Below, one piece after another: positions 17,456-26,032 of a stretch of 64,000 nt of DNA. A program made the translations under genes and the position numbers. This DNA comes from Dietzia sp. ANT_WB102 (GTDB lineage Bacteria; Actinomycetota; Actinomycetes; Mycobacteriales; Mycobacteriaceae): NCBI RefSeq assembly GCF_008369165.1, contig NZ_VOBA01000001.1, positions 1,977,630 to 2,041,629 on the forward strand, written 5' to 3'. The stretch's first letter is position 1, and every line of letters starts with the position of its first letter. A model generated the notes under the pieces. That model made no database searches. It worked only from the letters and a program-made list of their open reading frames with translations, and was not told the DNA's origin.

Positions 17456-18144
17456 CGGACAAACGCGGTCCCCACGGTGGGGAAGGCGACGCAGTTCGCG
17501 GTACCGCCCCCCTCCAGATTCGTGGTGACCCCGCCCTGCAGGAGCATGAGTACCTGGCCCGGGCCGGTGTCTGCCACGCCGTTCACCGTGGCCGGCCCGC
17601 CCTCGTTGATGCCGTTGTAGCCGAGGACGGTGGTGCCGCGACGACCGTTGTTGATGTTGAACCAGTCGACGGTCATGGGCTGGGCCTGCTGGGCCGCCAC
17701 GCCCTCGGTGCCCAGGGCAGTGAAGATGAATCCGAGATGGCCTGGGGCGATGCCGGGCAGCGGGAGATCCGCCGGTCCTGGCACCGCGGTGGCCGCGCCG
17801 ACGGCCGTTTGGTCGCCACCGATGCAATTCTGCATGATTGTGGGGTAGGCGAACTGTGCGATGACTGGGCCGTTCTCGGGCAGTGGGGTACCGGGCTCGC
17901 CGGTGCCGCGGAAGAATCCCACCAAGCGGGCGATGGTGCCCCGCGTTTCCTCCGGAATCCACTGCTGCTCGGCAAGATTCTCGATCGCCTGCAGTACGGG
18001 TTCGGTCGGGCGTCCCAACTCATCGAGCGACTGCGCGCTGGCGGTGACGGGTGCTGCGAGACCGATCGCGACGGCGGCTGCCGCCCCGAGGCCGATGGTC
18101 CGGAACGAGGTCCTGAGCGAAAGGCGGATCACTGGCGAGTCCAT
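17452..18144 (-). CDS. Secreted protein of unknown function
   Basis: A 230-residue precursor with a Sec signal peptide: basic N region, hydrophobic GLGAAAAVAIGLAAPV, and a likely cleavage after ASA at residue 37. The mature part has LGRPTEPVLQAIENLAEQQW, then a Gly/Pro-rich half. Two Cys (in QNCIGG and ANCVAF) could form a disulfide. The start at 18144 is chosen; a TTG 36 nt earlier is possible. Position, next to a sirtuin and before typA, recalls the Ala/Pro-rich secreted proteins Rv1157c/Rv1158c of M. tuberculosis, but homology was not tested. It is translationally coupled to the sirtuin gene. Confidence 0.65.
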   Translation of the reverse strand: MDSPVIRLSLRTSFRTIGLGAAAAVAIGLAAPVTASAQSLDELGRPTEPVLQAIENLAEQQWIPEETRGTIARLVGFFRGTGEPGTPLPENGPVIAQFAYPTIMQNCIGGDQTAVGAATAVPGPADLPLPGIAPGHLGFIFTALGTEGVAAQQAQPMTVDWFNINNGRRGTTVLGYNGINEGGPATVNGVADTGPGQVLMLLQGGVTTNLEGGGTANCVAFPTVGTAFVR

Positions 18145-18487
18145 TCTTCGGATGGGCGGACGGACCGGCGGGCGGGCCAACCGGTCGACCGCTAGATGTT
18201 CTCATAAGTGTCCCGAGTCACGGGCATCGGGACTCCGGGAGAAGTGCGAGCTGATGCTAATGTTACAGAAGTTATCGGTGATGTAAATAACACTCGGGGC
18301 CCCTCGTTGTAGGGGGCATCTCACGATAAGGGAATCGCCCGGGGCAGCAGGTAATGTGGATACGCACGCGCGCTCGAACGGACGCGCCTGCGAATCGCGG
18401 CTGACAAGCGCCGCTGATTCCCATTACGCGCCCGGCGGCTCCCGAGTCGCCCAGGGCGCGCTAAGCCTCCGAGGGAGAACCCAGCGT
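18145..18487. other. 343-bp divergent intergenic region (secreted protein / typA)
   Basis: No gene is seen. It must hold promoters for both flanking genes. The part from 18258 to 18292 is unusually AT-rich and contains GTTAC (18262), GTTAT (18271) and an inverted ATAAC (18287-18291), a possible regulator site. A GAGGGAG near 18469 is the only Shine-Dalgarno candidate for typA. No tRNA or riboswitch was recognised. Confidence 0.5.
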
Positions 18488-20410
18488 ATGGCCTTGACCG
18501 AGTTCCGCAACGTCGCCATCGTGGCGCACGTCGATCACGGGAAGACGACACTCGTCGACGCGATGCTGCGTCAATCCGGCGCGTTCGACGAACGCGCCGA
18601 GCTCGTTGATCGCGTGATGGACTCGGGGGATCTCGAGCGGGAAAAGGGCATCACCATCCTCGCCAAGAACACCGCCGTACGGCGCCCCGGCGCCGGGGCG
18701 GGCGGTGCCGACCTGGTCCTCAACATCATCGACACCCCCGGGCACGCCGACTTCGGCGGTGAGGTCGAGCGCGGCCTCAACATGGTCGACGGCGTGGTCC
18801 TTCTCATCGACTCCTCCGAGGGGCCGCTGCCGCAGACCCGCTTCGTGCTGCGCAAGGCGCTCGGTGCGTCGCTGCCGGTGATCATCGTGGTGAACAAGAC
18901 CGACCGTCCGGACGCCCGGATCGACGAGGTAGTGGAGGAAGCACAGGACCTGCTCCTCGACCTCGCGGCCGACCTCGAGGACCCGAGCGCCCAGGCCGCG
19001 GCAGAGCACGCCCTCGAGCTACCCGTGGTGTTCGCCTCCGGCCGTGCGGGCAAGGCCTCCACGACCCAGCCGGCCAACGGGCAGGAGCCGGAGGGGGAAA
19101 ACCTCGACGAGCTGTTCGCCCTGCTCTACGACGTGATCCCCGCCCCCCGTGGGAACGCCGACGCCCCGCTGCAGGCGCACGTCACCAACCTCGACGCCTC
19201 CAACTTCCTCGGCCGGATCGGTCTGGTGCGCATCCACAACGGTCGGCTGCGCAAGGGCCAGCAGGTCGCATGGATCCATAATCTGCCGGACGGTGAGCAG
19301 GTGACAAAGTCCGTCAAGATCTCGGAGCTGCTCAAGACCGACGGTGTCGAGCGCGTTCCCACCGATGAGGCGGTGGCCGGCGACATCGTCGCGGTCGCGG
19401 GGATCAGCGACATCATGATCGGTGACACCCTGGCCGATCCGGAAAACCCGGTCGCACTGCCCGCGATCACGGTCGACGAACCCGCTATCTCTATGACCAT
19501 CGGCGTCAACACCTCGCCCCTGGCCGGCCGGAACGGCGGTTCCAAGCTCACAGCCCGCATGGTCAAGGCCCGCCTCGATCAGGAGCTCGTCGGCAACGTC
19601 TCGCTCAAGGTCCTCGACACCGAGAGGCCCGACGACTGGGAGGTCCAGGGCCGCGGAGAGATGGCGCTGTCCGTGCTGGTCGAAACCATGCGACGCGAAG
19701 GCTTCGAGCTCACCGTCGGCAAGCCGCAGGTAGTCACCAGGACCATCGACGGCAAGCTCCACGAGCCGTTCGAGCACATGACCATCGACGTCCCCGAGGA
19801 GCACCTCGGCGCGGTCACCCAGCTCATGGCGGCACGCAAGGGTCGCATGGACCAGATGAGCAACCACGGCTCCGGCTGGGTGCGCATGGAGTTCACGGTC
19901 CCCGCGCGCGGACTCATCGGCTTCCGAACCACCTTCATGACCGAAACGCGAGGCTCCGGCATCGCCAACTCCGAGTCCGCGGGTTACGAGCCTTGGGCCG
20001 GGGAGATCCGGGCCCGGCACACCGGGTCGCTCGTCGCCGATCGCGCGGGCAAGGCCACCACATTCGCGCTGCTCGGACTCGCCGACCGTGGTGACTTCTT
20101 CATCGAGCCCGGCTCTGAGGTGTACGAGGGAGTCGTCGTGGGCGAGAACCCGCGCGCCGAAGACATGGACGTCAACATCACCAAGGAGAAGAAGCTCACC
20201 AACATGCGTGCAGCCTCCTCCGATGCGACCGAGACGCTGTCTAAGCACAAGAACCTCACGCTTGAGGAGGCCATGGAGTTCTGTGCTGTCGACGAATGCG
20301 TCGAGGTGGCGCCGGACGTGATCCGTGTGCGCAAGGTTCTGCTCACAGCAACTGAGCGAGCCAAGGCACGCAGCCGGTCCAAGACGCGCGACCAGCAGAC
20401 GGTCGGCTAG
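18488..20410 (+). CDS. typA: Ribosome-associated translational GTPase TypA/BipA
   Basis: A 640-residue EF-G-like GTPase that binds 70S ribosomes and helps assembly and stress adaptation. The G1 box AHVDHGKTT is at 13-21, the TypA-specific DSGDLEREKGITI follows (switch I/G2), DTPGHADFGGEVER is G3 and NKTD is G4. The domain III/V blocks and the C-terminal GLADRGDFFIEPGSEVYEG are characteristic of TypA. The final region ends in a basic KARSRSKTRDQ tail. The ATG at 18488 (MALTEFRNVAIVAHVDHG) matches the usual start; longer upstream frames are not conserved-looking. It lies 11 nt before lpqW, as in mycobacteria. Confidence 0.96.
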   Translation: MALTEFRNVAIVAHVDHGKTTLVDAMLRQSGAFDERAELVDRVMDSGDLEREKGITILAKNTAVRRPGAGAGGADLVLNIIDTPGHADFGGEVERGLNMVDGVVLLIDSSEGPLPQTRFVLRKALGASLPVIIVVNKTDRPDARIDEVVEEAQDLLLDLAADLEDPSAQAAAEHALELPVVFASGRAGKASTTQPANGQEPEGENLDELFALLYDVIPAPRGNADAPLQAHVTNLDASNFLGRIGLVRIHNGRLRKGQQVAWIHNLPDGEQVTKSVKISELLKTDGVERVPTDEAVAGDIVAVAGISDIMIGDTLADPENPVALPAITVDEPAISMTIGVNTSPLAGRNGGSKLTARMVKARLDQELVGNVSLKVLDTERPDDWEVQGRGEMALSVLVETMRREGFELTVGKPQVVTRTIDGKLHEPFEHMTIDVPEEHLGAVTQLMAARKGRMDQMSNHGSGWVRMEFTVPARGLIGFRTTFMTETRGSGIANSESAGYEPWAGEIRARHTGSLVADRAGKATTFALLGLADRGDFFIEPGSEVYEGVVVGENPRAEDMDVNITKEKKLTNMRAASSDATETLSKHKNLTLEEAMEFCAVDECVEVAPDVIRVRKVLLTATERAKARSRSKTRDQQTVG

Positions 20411-20421
20411 ATCGGTAGTCG

Positions 20422-22329
20422 ATGGCGACGAGGGGGGCGTCGGTGCGCCGACGGGGTGCCGTCGCGGTGTGCACCGCGCTCGCCCTTGTCGTCGTTTCCG
20501 GATGTGTCGCTGACCCGCCGCCGCCAGCGGTGGTGGGTCAGGACCGCACAGATGGGGCGTCGGTCAGTCTCACGTCCGGCGGAATCCTGTTGGCGCTGGA
20601 CCGGGTCGAGGCCGGGTTCAACCCGCATCTCCTAGCCGACCAGGGCGTGGACACCGACCTCGTCGCCTCGCTTCTGCTTCCCAGTGCGTTCGTCCCGGGC
20701 GTGGACGGTGGGCCGGTACTCAACCGGGACCTGCTCGAATCGGCGGAGCGGGTGCCGGGTGCGCCCTCGACCATCCGGTACAGGATCGACCAGCAGGCCC
20801 AGTGGTCCGATGGCGTCCCCGTTGCGGCCGAAGACTTCGAGTACCTCTGGCGGCAGATGATCAGTCAGCCCGGTGTGGTCGACCCGGCTGGCTACGAGAG
20901 GATCGTCGAGGTCCGCTCCGGAGCCGGGGGCAAGGTCGTCGACGTGGTATTCGACTCGGTACCGGATTACTGGCGAAGCCTGTTCACACACCTGCTGCCC
21001 GGACACATCCTCAAAGGCGCGCCCGACGGTTTCCAGGGCGCCATGCAACGCCTGCCCGCGACGAGCGCCGGACCGTTCATGATCCGCGCCGCCGACATCG
21101 GCCGCGGTGAAATCGAGTTCGTCCGAAACGACAGGTACTGGGCCCGCGCCCCCGAGGTCGACCAGATCGTCGTGCGCCGCGCCACGGGAGCCGCCCAACT
21201 CGGGGCCGCACTGAGGGGCGGCCCCGGAGCAATGGCGCTGGTCTCGGCGACCCCCGTGGCAGAGGACGTCTCCGCCACGATCCCGGGTGTCACCGCCGCC
21301 CCGCTGGTGAGCGCGGCGCAACTGGAACTGGGACTCAATACGATCGCTCCAGCGGTGTCCGACCCCGCGGTCCGGCGCGCTGTCGCCGCGGCGATCGACC
21401 CGGAGGTGGTCGGCCGGATCGTGACGGGGGAGTCCGAGCCCAGGGTCTCGTCATTCCCGTTCCCTGCGCGGGCGGCCGTCACCGTCACCAATGACGCCGA
21501 TCTCGTCGAGCGTGCGCTGACCGATGCGGGGTTCACGCGCACCGGCTCCCGGTGGCTCCGCCAAGGGACTGCGCTCTCCGTGACGATGGGAGTCGAGGCC
21601 GCGGACGACCGGGCGGTCACCGCCGCGTACACCGTCGCCGATCAACTGCGCAGCGCAGGAATCGGCGCCAGGGTGTGGGAACTCGACCCGGTCGCCCTGT
21701 ACGCCGATGCGTTACCACACGGCCTCATCGACGGGGTGGTGGGTTGGCAACGGACCGACGGGCAACCGGGGTCCGCCGCAGTGTCCCGCTTCGCCTGCGG
21801 GGCCCCGGCGGACGTCACCACGTCGACGACAGGATCCCCGGTGCGCCCACCGACCACGGTGACGAGCCTGATCCCTCCCGAGCCGGACACCGGGGAATCG
21901 AGCGAGCCACTTACCGATGTCACGGCCACCGTCCCCTCCACGCCCACCACGCCGCCCCGCACGTTAGGTCGAGACGCACCCGCACGAGGCGGTGACGTCA
22001 CCGGGGTCTGCGACCCGGAGCTCGACCGAGCGCTCGGCGTGGAAAAGCAGGCGGAAAGGCTCGGTCGGGTCACCCCGCCTGACCCGGCCGAGGGGAGCGA
22101 TCCGACCGGCGGGGCGGGGTTGGCGCGTAGTACCGACCTGGCCGCCGCGGGCGACCGGGTAGCCGAGCTGGCCCTCCGCGTGCCGCTGGTGCGCCCGTCG
22201 TTCCTACTGTCCGCTGACGGGGTCGACGTGGGAGGGGTAGCCCCCGCTAGTCCCGGCCGTGGAGAGCAGGACCCGGGTCGGGTCTCCGACGCGTTCGACA
22301 CCGCACCCACCTGGAGGAGGACCGGATGA
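20422..22329 (+). CDS. lpqW: LpqW-like lipoprotein, family 5 extracellular solute-binding protein
   Basis: A 635-residue lipoprotein; the lipobox VVSGC puts the lipidated Cys at 28. The body is an SBP_bac_5 (oligopeptide-binding-like) domain, e.g. YRIDQQAQWSDGVPVAAEDF and GPFMIRAADIGRGEIEFVRN. In mycobacteria the typA-adjacent SBP lipoprotein LpqW helps direct lipomannan/lipoarabinomannan synthesis and is not part of a classical importer; gene context makes that the best match. No permease or ATPase gene is nearby. A Pro/Thr-rich low-complexity segment (about residues 470-515) interrupts the C-terminal lobe between two Cys. It ends in a 4-bp overlap with mshB. Confidence 0.8.
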   Translation: MATRGASVRRRGAVAVCTALALVVVSGCVADPPPPAVVGQDRTDGASVSLTSGGILLALDRVEAGFNPHLLADQGVDTDLVASLLLPSAFVPGVDGGPVLNRDLLESAERVPGAPSTIRYRIDQQAQWSDGVPVAAEDFEYLWRQMISQPGVVDPAGYERIVEVRSGAGGKVVDVVFDSVPDYWRSLFTHLLPGHILKGAPDGFQGAMQRLPATSAGPFMIRAADIGRGEIEFVRNDRYWARAPEVDQIVVRRATGAAQLGAALRGGPGAMALVSATPVAEDVSATIPGVTAAPLVSAAQLELGLNTIAPAVSDPAVRRAVAAAIDPEVVGRIVTGESEPRVSSFPFPARAAVTVTNDADLVERALTDAGFTRTGSRWLRQGTALSVTMGVEAADDRAVTAAYTVADQLRSAGIGARVWELDPVALYADALPHGLIDGVVGWQRTDGQPGSAAVSRFACGAPADVTTSTTGSPVRPPTTVTSLIPPEPDTGESSEPLTDVTATVPSTPTTPPRTLGRDAPARGGDVTGVCDPELDRALGVEKQAERLGRVTPPDPAEGSDPTGGAGLARSTDLAAAGDRVAELALRVPLVRPSFLLSADGVDVGGVAPASPGRGEQDPGRVSDAFDTAPTWRRTG

Positions 22330-23222
22330 CACCGACCATCGCGACCCCGTCGGCGGAGGGCGTGCGCGCGCTGTTCGTGCACGCCCACCCCGACGACGAG
22401 GCGATCACTACCGGCGGCACGATCGCTGCGCTGGTGGCCGCCGGTGCCGACGTGCGCGTCATCACCTGCACCCTCGGCGAGGAGGGCGAGGTGCTCGGCG
22501 AGGAACTGGCCGGGCTCGCCGCCGGCCGCGCCGACCAACTTGGTGGATACCGGATCGGTGAACTGTCCGCTGCCCTGCGCGCCCTCGGGGTGAACTACAC
22601 CCGGTTCCTCGGCGGAGCCGGCCGGTGGCGGGACTCCGGCATGGCCGGCACCCCTTCGGCCGATCACCCACGGGCGTTCGTGAGGTCCGGCACAGAGGCG
22701 GTGGACGAACTGGTGTCCGTCCTCGACGACTTCCGCCCCCATCTCGTGGTGACCTACGATCCGCGGGGCGGCTACGGCCACCCGGATCACATCCGCGCCC
22801 ACGAGGTGGTGCACGCCGCGATCGAGAAGTCCACCCATCGGCCCGACCGCGTCGCGTGGACTGTCACTGCCCGCTCGGATATCGGCCGGATCCACCCTGC
22901 ACCACCCGAACACCTGCGCCACCCCAAGGACGACGAGCTCCCGTCGATTCCGGACTCCCGACTCACGCACCGCGTTCCGCTGGACGACGCCAATTACGCC
23001 GCCAAGCTGGAAGCACTCACCGGTCACGCCACTCAGCTGGAGTTGGTGCCCGGGCCCGAGGGGGAACCCTGGTTCCTCGCCCTGACAAACGGTGTCCTGC
23101 AATGCGTTCCCCAGGTGGAGTGGTACATCGCCCACGACCGCGCCGCCGATGACGGCCCGTACGTCAAGTGCCCGCCCGGTTCCGCGCATCTGTTCGACGG
23201 GGTCGGCGGGGAGCGGATGTGA
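22326..23222 (+). CDS. mshB: N-acetyl-1-D-myo-inositol-2-amino-2-deoxy-alpha-D-glucopyranoside deacetylase
   Basis: The zinc deacetylase MshB makes GlcN-Ins from GlcNAc-Ins in mycothiol synthesis. The 298-residue LmbE/PIG-L family protein has HAHPDDE at 19-25 (His21 and Asp24 as zinc ligands by analogy, with Asp23 the catalytic base) and GYGHPDHIRAHE at 149-160, where His155 should be the third ligand. CTLGEEGEVLGEELA is the family's second conserved block. The start overlaps the lpqW stop as ATGA, and the stop overlaps the next gene. This shows mycothiol is the organism's main low-molecular-weight thiol. Confidence 0.93.
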   Translation: MTPTIATPSAEGVRALFVHAHPDDEAITTGGTIAALVAAGADVRVITCTLGEEGEVLGEELAGLAAGRADQLGGYRIGELSAALRALGVNYTRFLGGAGRWRDSGMAGTPSADHPRAFVRSGTEAVDELVSVLDDFRPHLVVTYDPRGGYGHPDHIRAHEVVHAAIEKSTHRPDRVAWTVTARSDIGRIHPAPPEHLRHPKDDELPSIPDSRLTHRVPLDDANYAAKLEALTGHATQLELVPGPEGEPWFLALTNGVLQCVPQVEWYIAHDRAADDGPYVKCPPGSAHLFDGVGGERM

Positions 23223-23620
23223 CCGCCGAATACCCAGGGGGACGATCGGCAAGCGTTGTCGAGCTAGCGCTCGCCCTGGTGCTCCTCGCGATCGGCGCCG
23301 TGGCCGGCTGCATCCTCGCCGCCGCGTGGCTGACCATGTACGTCGGTCCCGTGCCCTTTCCAGTCAGCATCCTCGCCGCCGGGGCGTGGTCGCTGTTCCT
23401 GGTGCGGGTCGCCTCGATGTGGTCGAGTAGGGGGTTCGTCGCGGCGTTTCCCGCCCTCGTGTGGATCCTCACGCTGATCGCGATCAACCTCGGCCCCGGA
23501 GGCGACATGCCCGTGCCGATCGGCCTGCGCGGCCTCGCTCTGCTCGCCCTCGGCGGCCTGGTCCCGCTGTGGGCGGCGACCCTCCGCCCGTCAGCTTCGC
23601 GGGACGCCCATCGACGGTGA
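23219..23620 (+). CDS. Four-helix membrane protein (Rv1171-like position)
   Basis: A 133-residue protein with four hydrophobic segments (about 13-37, 43-65, 72-92 and 98-120). A GTG at 23219 overlaps the mshB stop and gives MTAEYPGGRS. No catalytic motif is visible. In M. tuberculosis a small membrane protein, Rv1171, also follows mshB, so the typA-lpqW-mshB-membrane protein order seems conserved; sequence homology is inferred from position and topology only. Its last 30 bp overlap the convergent PH-domain gene. Confidence 0.68.
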   Translation: MTAEYPGGRSASVVELALALVLLAIGAVAGCILAAAWLTMYVGPVPFPVSILAAGAWSLFLVRVASMWSSRGFVAAFPALVWILTLIAINLGPGGDMPVPIGLRGLALLALGGLVPLWAATLRPSASRDAHRR

Positions 23621-25279
23621 CACCCGACCAGGGTCGTCGCCCTGGTGGTTCCACACGTCGGTGATCCCGGGCGTCAGCGCCTCGGCCAGCGACCACGCCT
23701 CGCCGGCGTCGATATCGATCACCGAATAGACGCCGGTGCCAGCCGGGGTGGCCGCGGATACCGTCGCCACGCCCGCCGACCGTTGGAACACCGACTGTGT
23801 GACGGTCCAGCCGATGATCCCGTCGGCCTCGAGCACCGACCGCTTGGCGGTCCACGACCCGCTCGAGGTCACCAGTGTGTCCGGCAACAGGGCGTGCCCG
23901 AGCATGCGGATGCGGTCCGCCGACAGCAGCAGAAAAAGCAGCAACGCGGCGGGGATCCCCCAGACCACCCAGATGTCCGCCGACGGACCGGTATCGATCC
24001 GGACGAGGACGAGTATCCCGGCGACGATCCAGAAGGGGAGGAGTCCGCGGGTGATCCTCCGGCGGGCCGCCTTCCACGGATGCCGCCGTAGTGGGACCGT
24101 CACCGGCGTCGCGTCGCCGAGGATACGAATGGCCACCCGCCGCATGTCCTTGATCGGCGCCTGCGGCAGCAGGGTTGACGCGGTGGAACCCTTCTTGGTG
24201 CCCGTCATGATGGGCTCCAACCGGCCTCCACCGACCATCCGCAGATAGACCGGCAGCCGCATTTCCACGCCGCGAAGCCGGGCCTTGTCAAGGGCCTGGT
24301 GCTTCCGTCTGAGGATGCCGTTCTGCACGTACAGCAACTGCCCACGCTCGGTCAGCGCGTATTTGCCGTACCGGATGGCGTAGGTGATGACCGCCAACAC
24401 CCCGGCGACCAGCCAGATCGCAATGCCCTTGCCCACCAACGCCCACGGCTGGCCCAAGGAATCCAGCCAGGCGATCGTCCCCTCGACCACGGCTAAATCC
24501 ATGATCCGGTCGTGCATGTCGCCCATCTGCCACGTGATGAGCCAGAGGGAAAACAGCACGCCGAAGCCGATGAACGAGAACGGCGCGAATCGCGACCAGG
24601 TGACCTTCCACCGGGCAATGTCCTCGCCGTACTTCGACCCCCACTGGTCCTCGTCTTCCACGTCGAGTGACGGGTCCAGCGCACGCCGGTGCTTGAGCAA
24701 CTCATCGCGGAGCGACTCCACCAGTGTGGTGTCGATGGCGTCAAGGCGGAACCGCTCGGCGTCCGACTTGCCCGAGTCGGCCCGCCCGGTGCCCACCTCG
24801 ACGATCGAGACCTTGAGGACCCGGTGGAACAGGTCGGATTCGAAATCCACGCTCCGGATCCGCTGGCGGGCGACCGTGACCACCTGGCGACTGAAGAAGC
24901 CCTTCTTCAAGATGATGTGCGTGCGGCCGATCTGATAGCTGGTCGACAGCCACCGCAGCACACTACCGACGACCACGAGCGATACCACGATGATCTCGAA
25001 CCAGTAGTTGCTGCGATTCGACCCCAGCCATAAGGAAATGACGAACAGCGGGAGCAACCGGGTCAGCATCCCCAGTGGGTGCACGAGCAGCATCCGCCAG
25101 GAAAGGCGATCCCAGGGTGCCTCCGGGTCGACTCTTTCGGCGACTTCGGGCTCGTCGGCCGACAGGACCTCCTCCGCCGGTTCAGCCCCCGGGGCCAGTG
25201 TGGTGTCGACGGAGGCGCCACCCTCGTCGTCGTGCTCGGGTGCCCGCGCCGCTCCGGGCGCGGTCTCCGGCCCGGTCAC
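23591..25279 (-). CDS. Large PH-domain (bPH2, YdbT-like) membrane protein
   Basis: A 562-residue membrane protein of the YdbT layout: repeated units of paired membrane helices followed by bacterial PH (bPH2, DUF304) domains. Conserved pieces: YQIGRTHIILKKGFFSRQVV with RIRSVDFESDLFHRVLKVSIV, then YALTERGQLLYVQNGILRRK with ALDKARLRGVEMRLPVYLRM, and a third copy near the C terminus. The N-terminal 60 residues are acidic and disordered. Its GTG start overlaps the stop of the smaller PH-domain gene as GTGA, the usual ydbS-ydbT pairing. In Bacillus such a pair is linked to resistance to amylolysin-type antimicrobials; the role here is unknown. Confidence 0.8.
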   Translation of the reverse strand: MTGPETAPGAARAPEHDDEGGASVDTTLAPGAEPAEEVLSADEPEVAERVDPEAPWDRLSWRMLLVHPLGMLTRLLPLFVISLWLGSNRSNYWFEIIVVSLVVVGSVLRWLSTSYQIGRTHIILKKGFFSRQVVTVARQRIRSVDFESDLFHRVLKVSIVEVGTGRADSGKSDAERFRLDAIDTTLVESLRDELLKHRRALDPSLDVEDEDQWGSKYGEDIARWKVTWSRFAPFSFIGFGVLFSLWLITWQMGDMHDRIMDLAVVEGTIAWLDSLGQPWALVGKGIAIWLVAGVLAVITYAIRYGKYALTERGQLLYVQNGILRRKHQALDKARLRGVEMRLPVYLRMVGGGRLEPIMTGTKKGSTASTLLPQAPIKDMRRVAIRILGDATPVTVPLRRHPWKAARRRITRGLLPFWIVAGILVLVRIDTGPSADIWVVWGIPAALLLFLLLSADRIRMLGHALLPDTLVTSSGSWTAKRSVLEADGIIGWTVTQSVFQRSAGVATVSAATPAGTGVYSVIDIDAGEAWSLAEALTPGITDVWNHQGDDPGRVSPSMGVPRS

Positions 25280-25932
25280 GTGCCATCCTCCGGATCCAGG
25301 TTTGCGATCGCGATGAGGTGCTGGGCCAGCGCTTCGGCATCCGCCAGGTTCAATCCCCGGATCTCCACCGTCCCCTGCGCTGACGCGGTGGACGCGTGTA
25401 CCGTCGCCAATCCGAGCCACCGCTCGAACAGGGTGCGCGTGGTGTACACGGTCTGCAGACGGGCCAGCGGCGCGATCCGGAACTGTGTGGTCCACCACCC
25501 CTTGCGCGAGCACACGGCGGAGTCCGAGACGTCCCACCGGGCCACGATGTAGCGCCACCACGGTGCCACCACGATCCCCATGAACGCGAAGGGGATGGTC
25601 ACGGCCAGCGCGACCCAGTTCCAGAACCCCATGACGTTCTCGCCCCAGAAGAACCAGGCAATCTGCAGACCCGCGAGGATCGCCCAAGACCAGATTCCCT
25701 CGATCACGAACAAGAATGGGGTGCGCTTCTCGATCCGGTGCCGCGGCGCCGTCACCAGGACCCGGTTCGACGTGAGCAGCGCATCACCGGTGTCCGGCAC
25801 GTCGCCGCCTGCGTCGTGGTCGAGCACGGTAGGACGCTGCTCGCGGAGCGCGTGGGCGCCCCCCTCGCCGGGGGCCGGGCTGGATACCAGGGGATCCCCG
25901 TTCGTGCGGAGGGGTACTGCGTGATCGGGCAT
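25276..25932 (-). CDS. PH-domain (bPH2, YdbS-like) membrane protein
   Basis: A 218-residue partner of the YdbT-like protein. Residues 1-60 are a soluble lead. Two membrane helices lie at about 75-125. A bPH2 domain follows: WRYIVARWDVSDSAVCSRKG, then TTQFRIAPLARLQTVYTTRT, and ERWLGLATVHASTASAQGTV. This is the standard YdbS order. The ATG at 25932 is preferred over a GTG three codons earlier because a TAGAGT -10 motif ends 7 nt before the ATG and would overlap the GTG. The two overlapping genes should be co-expressed and form a complex (inference). Confidence 0.8.
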   Translation of the reverse strand: MPDHAVPLRTNGDPLVSSPAPGEGGAHALREQRPTVLDHDAGGDVPDTGDALLTSNRVLVTAPRHRIEKRTPFLFVIEGIWSWAILAGLQIAWFFWGENVMGFWNWVALAVTIPFAFMGIVVAPWWRYIVARWDVSDSAVCSRKGWWTTQFRIAPLARLQTVYTTRTLFERWLGLATVHASTASAQGTVEIRGLNLADAEALAQHLIAIANLDPEDGT

Positions 25933-25939
25933 GCCGGTC

Positions 25940-25945
25940 ACTCTA
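25940..25945 (-). promoter_or_regulatory. -10 hexamer TAGAGT of the PH-domain pair (leaderless type)
   Basis: On the minus strand TAGAGT is followed by 7 nt (GACCGGC) and the ATG at 25932. Confidence 0.45.
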
Positions 25946-26032
25946 GTGGGAGGCAGCACACAGTAAGGCCCTGACCACCCATGGAGCACCGCCGCTCTCG
26001 CCGCGCGTGCGAGGTGGGGCATCATCACGGGC

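Noticed and set aside
16670-17962. 430-codon version of the sirtuin
   Set aside because: Its first 169 codons run through the secreted-protein gene in a different frame; sirtuins of this type are about 240-260 residues, which fits the GTG at 17455.
19019-20248. A 409-codon minus-strand frame inside typA
   Set aside because: It lies wholly opposite the highly conserved typA domains and has no recognisable motif or ribosome site.
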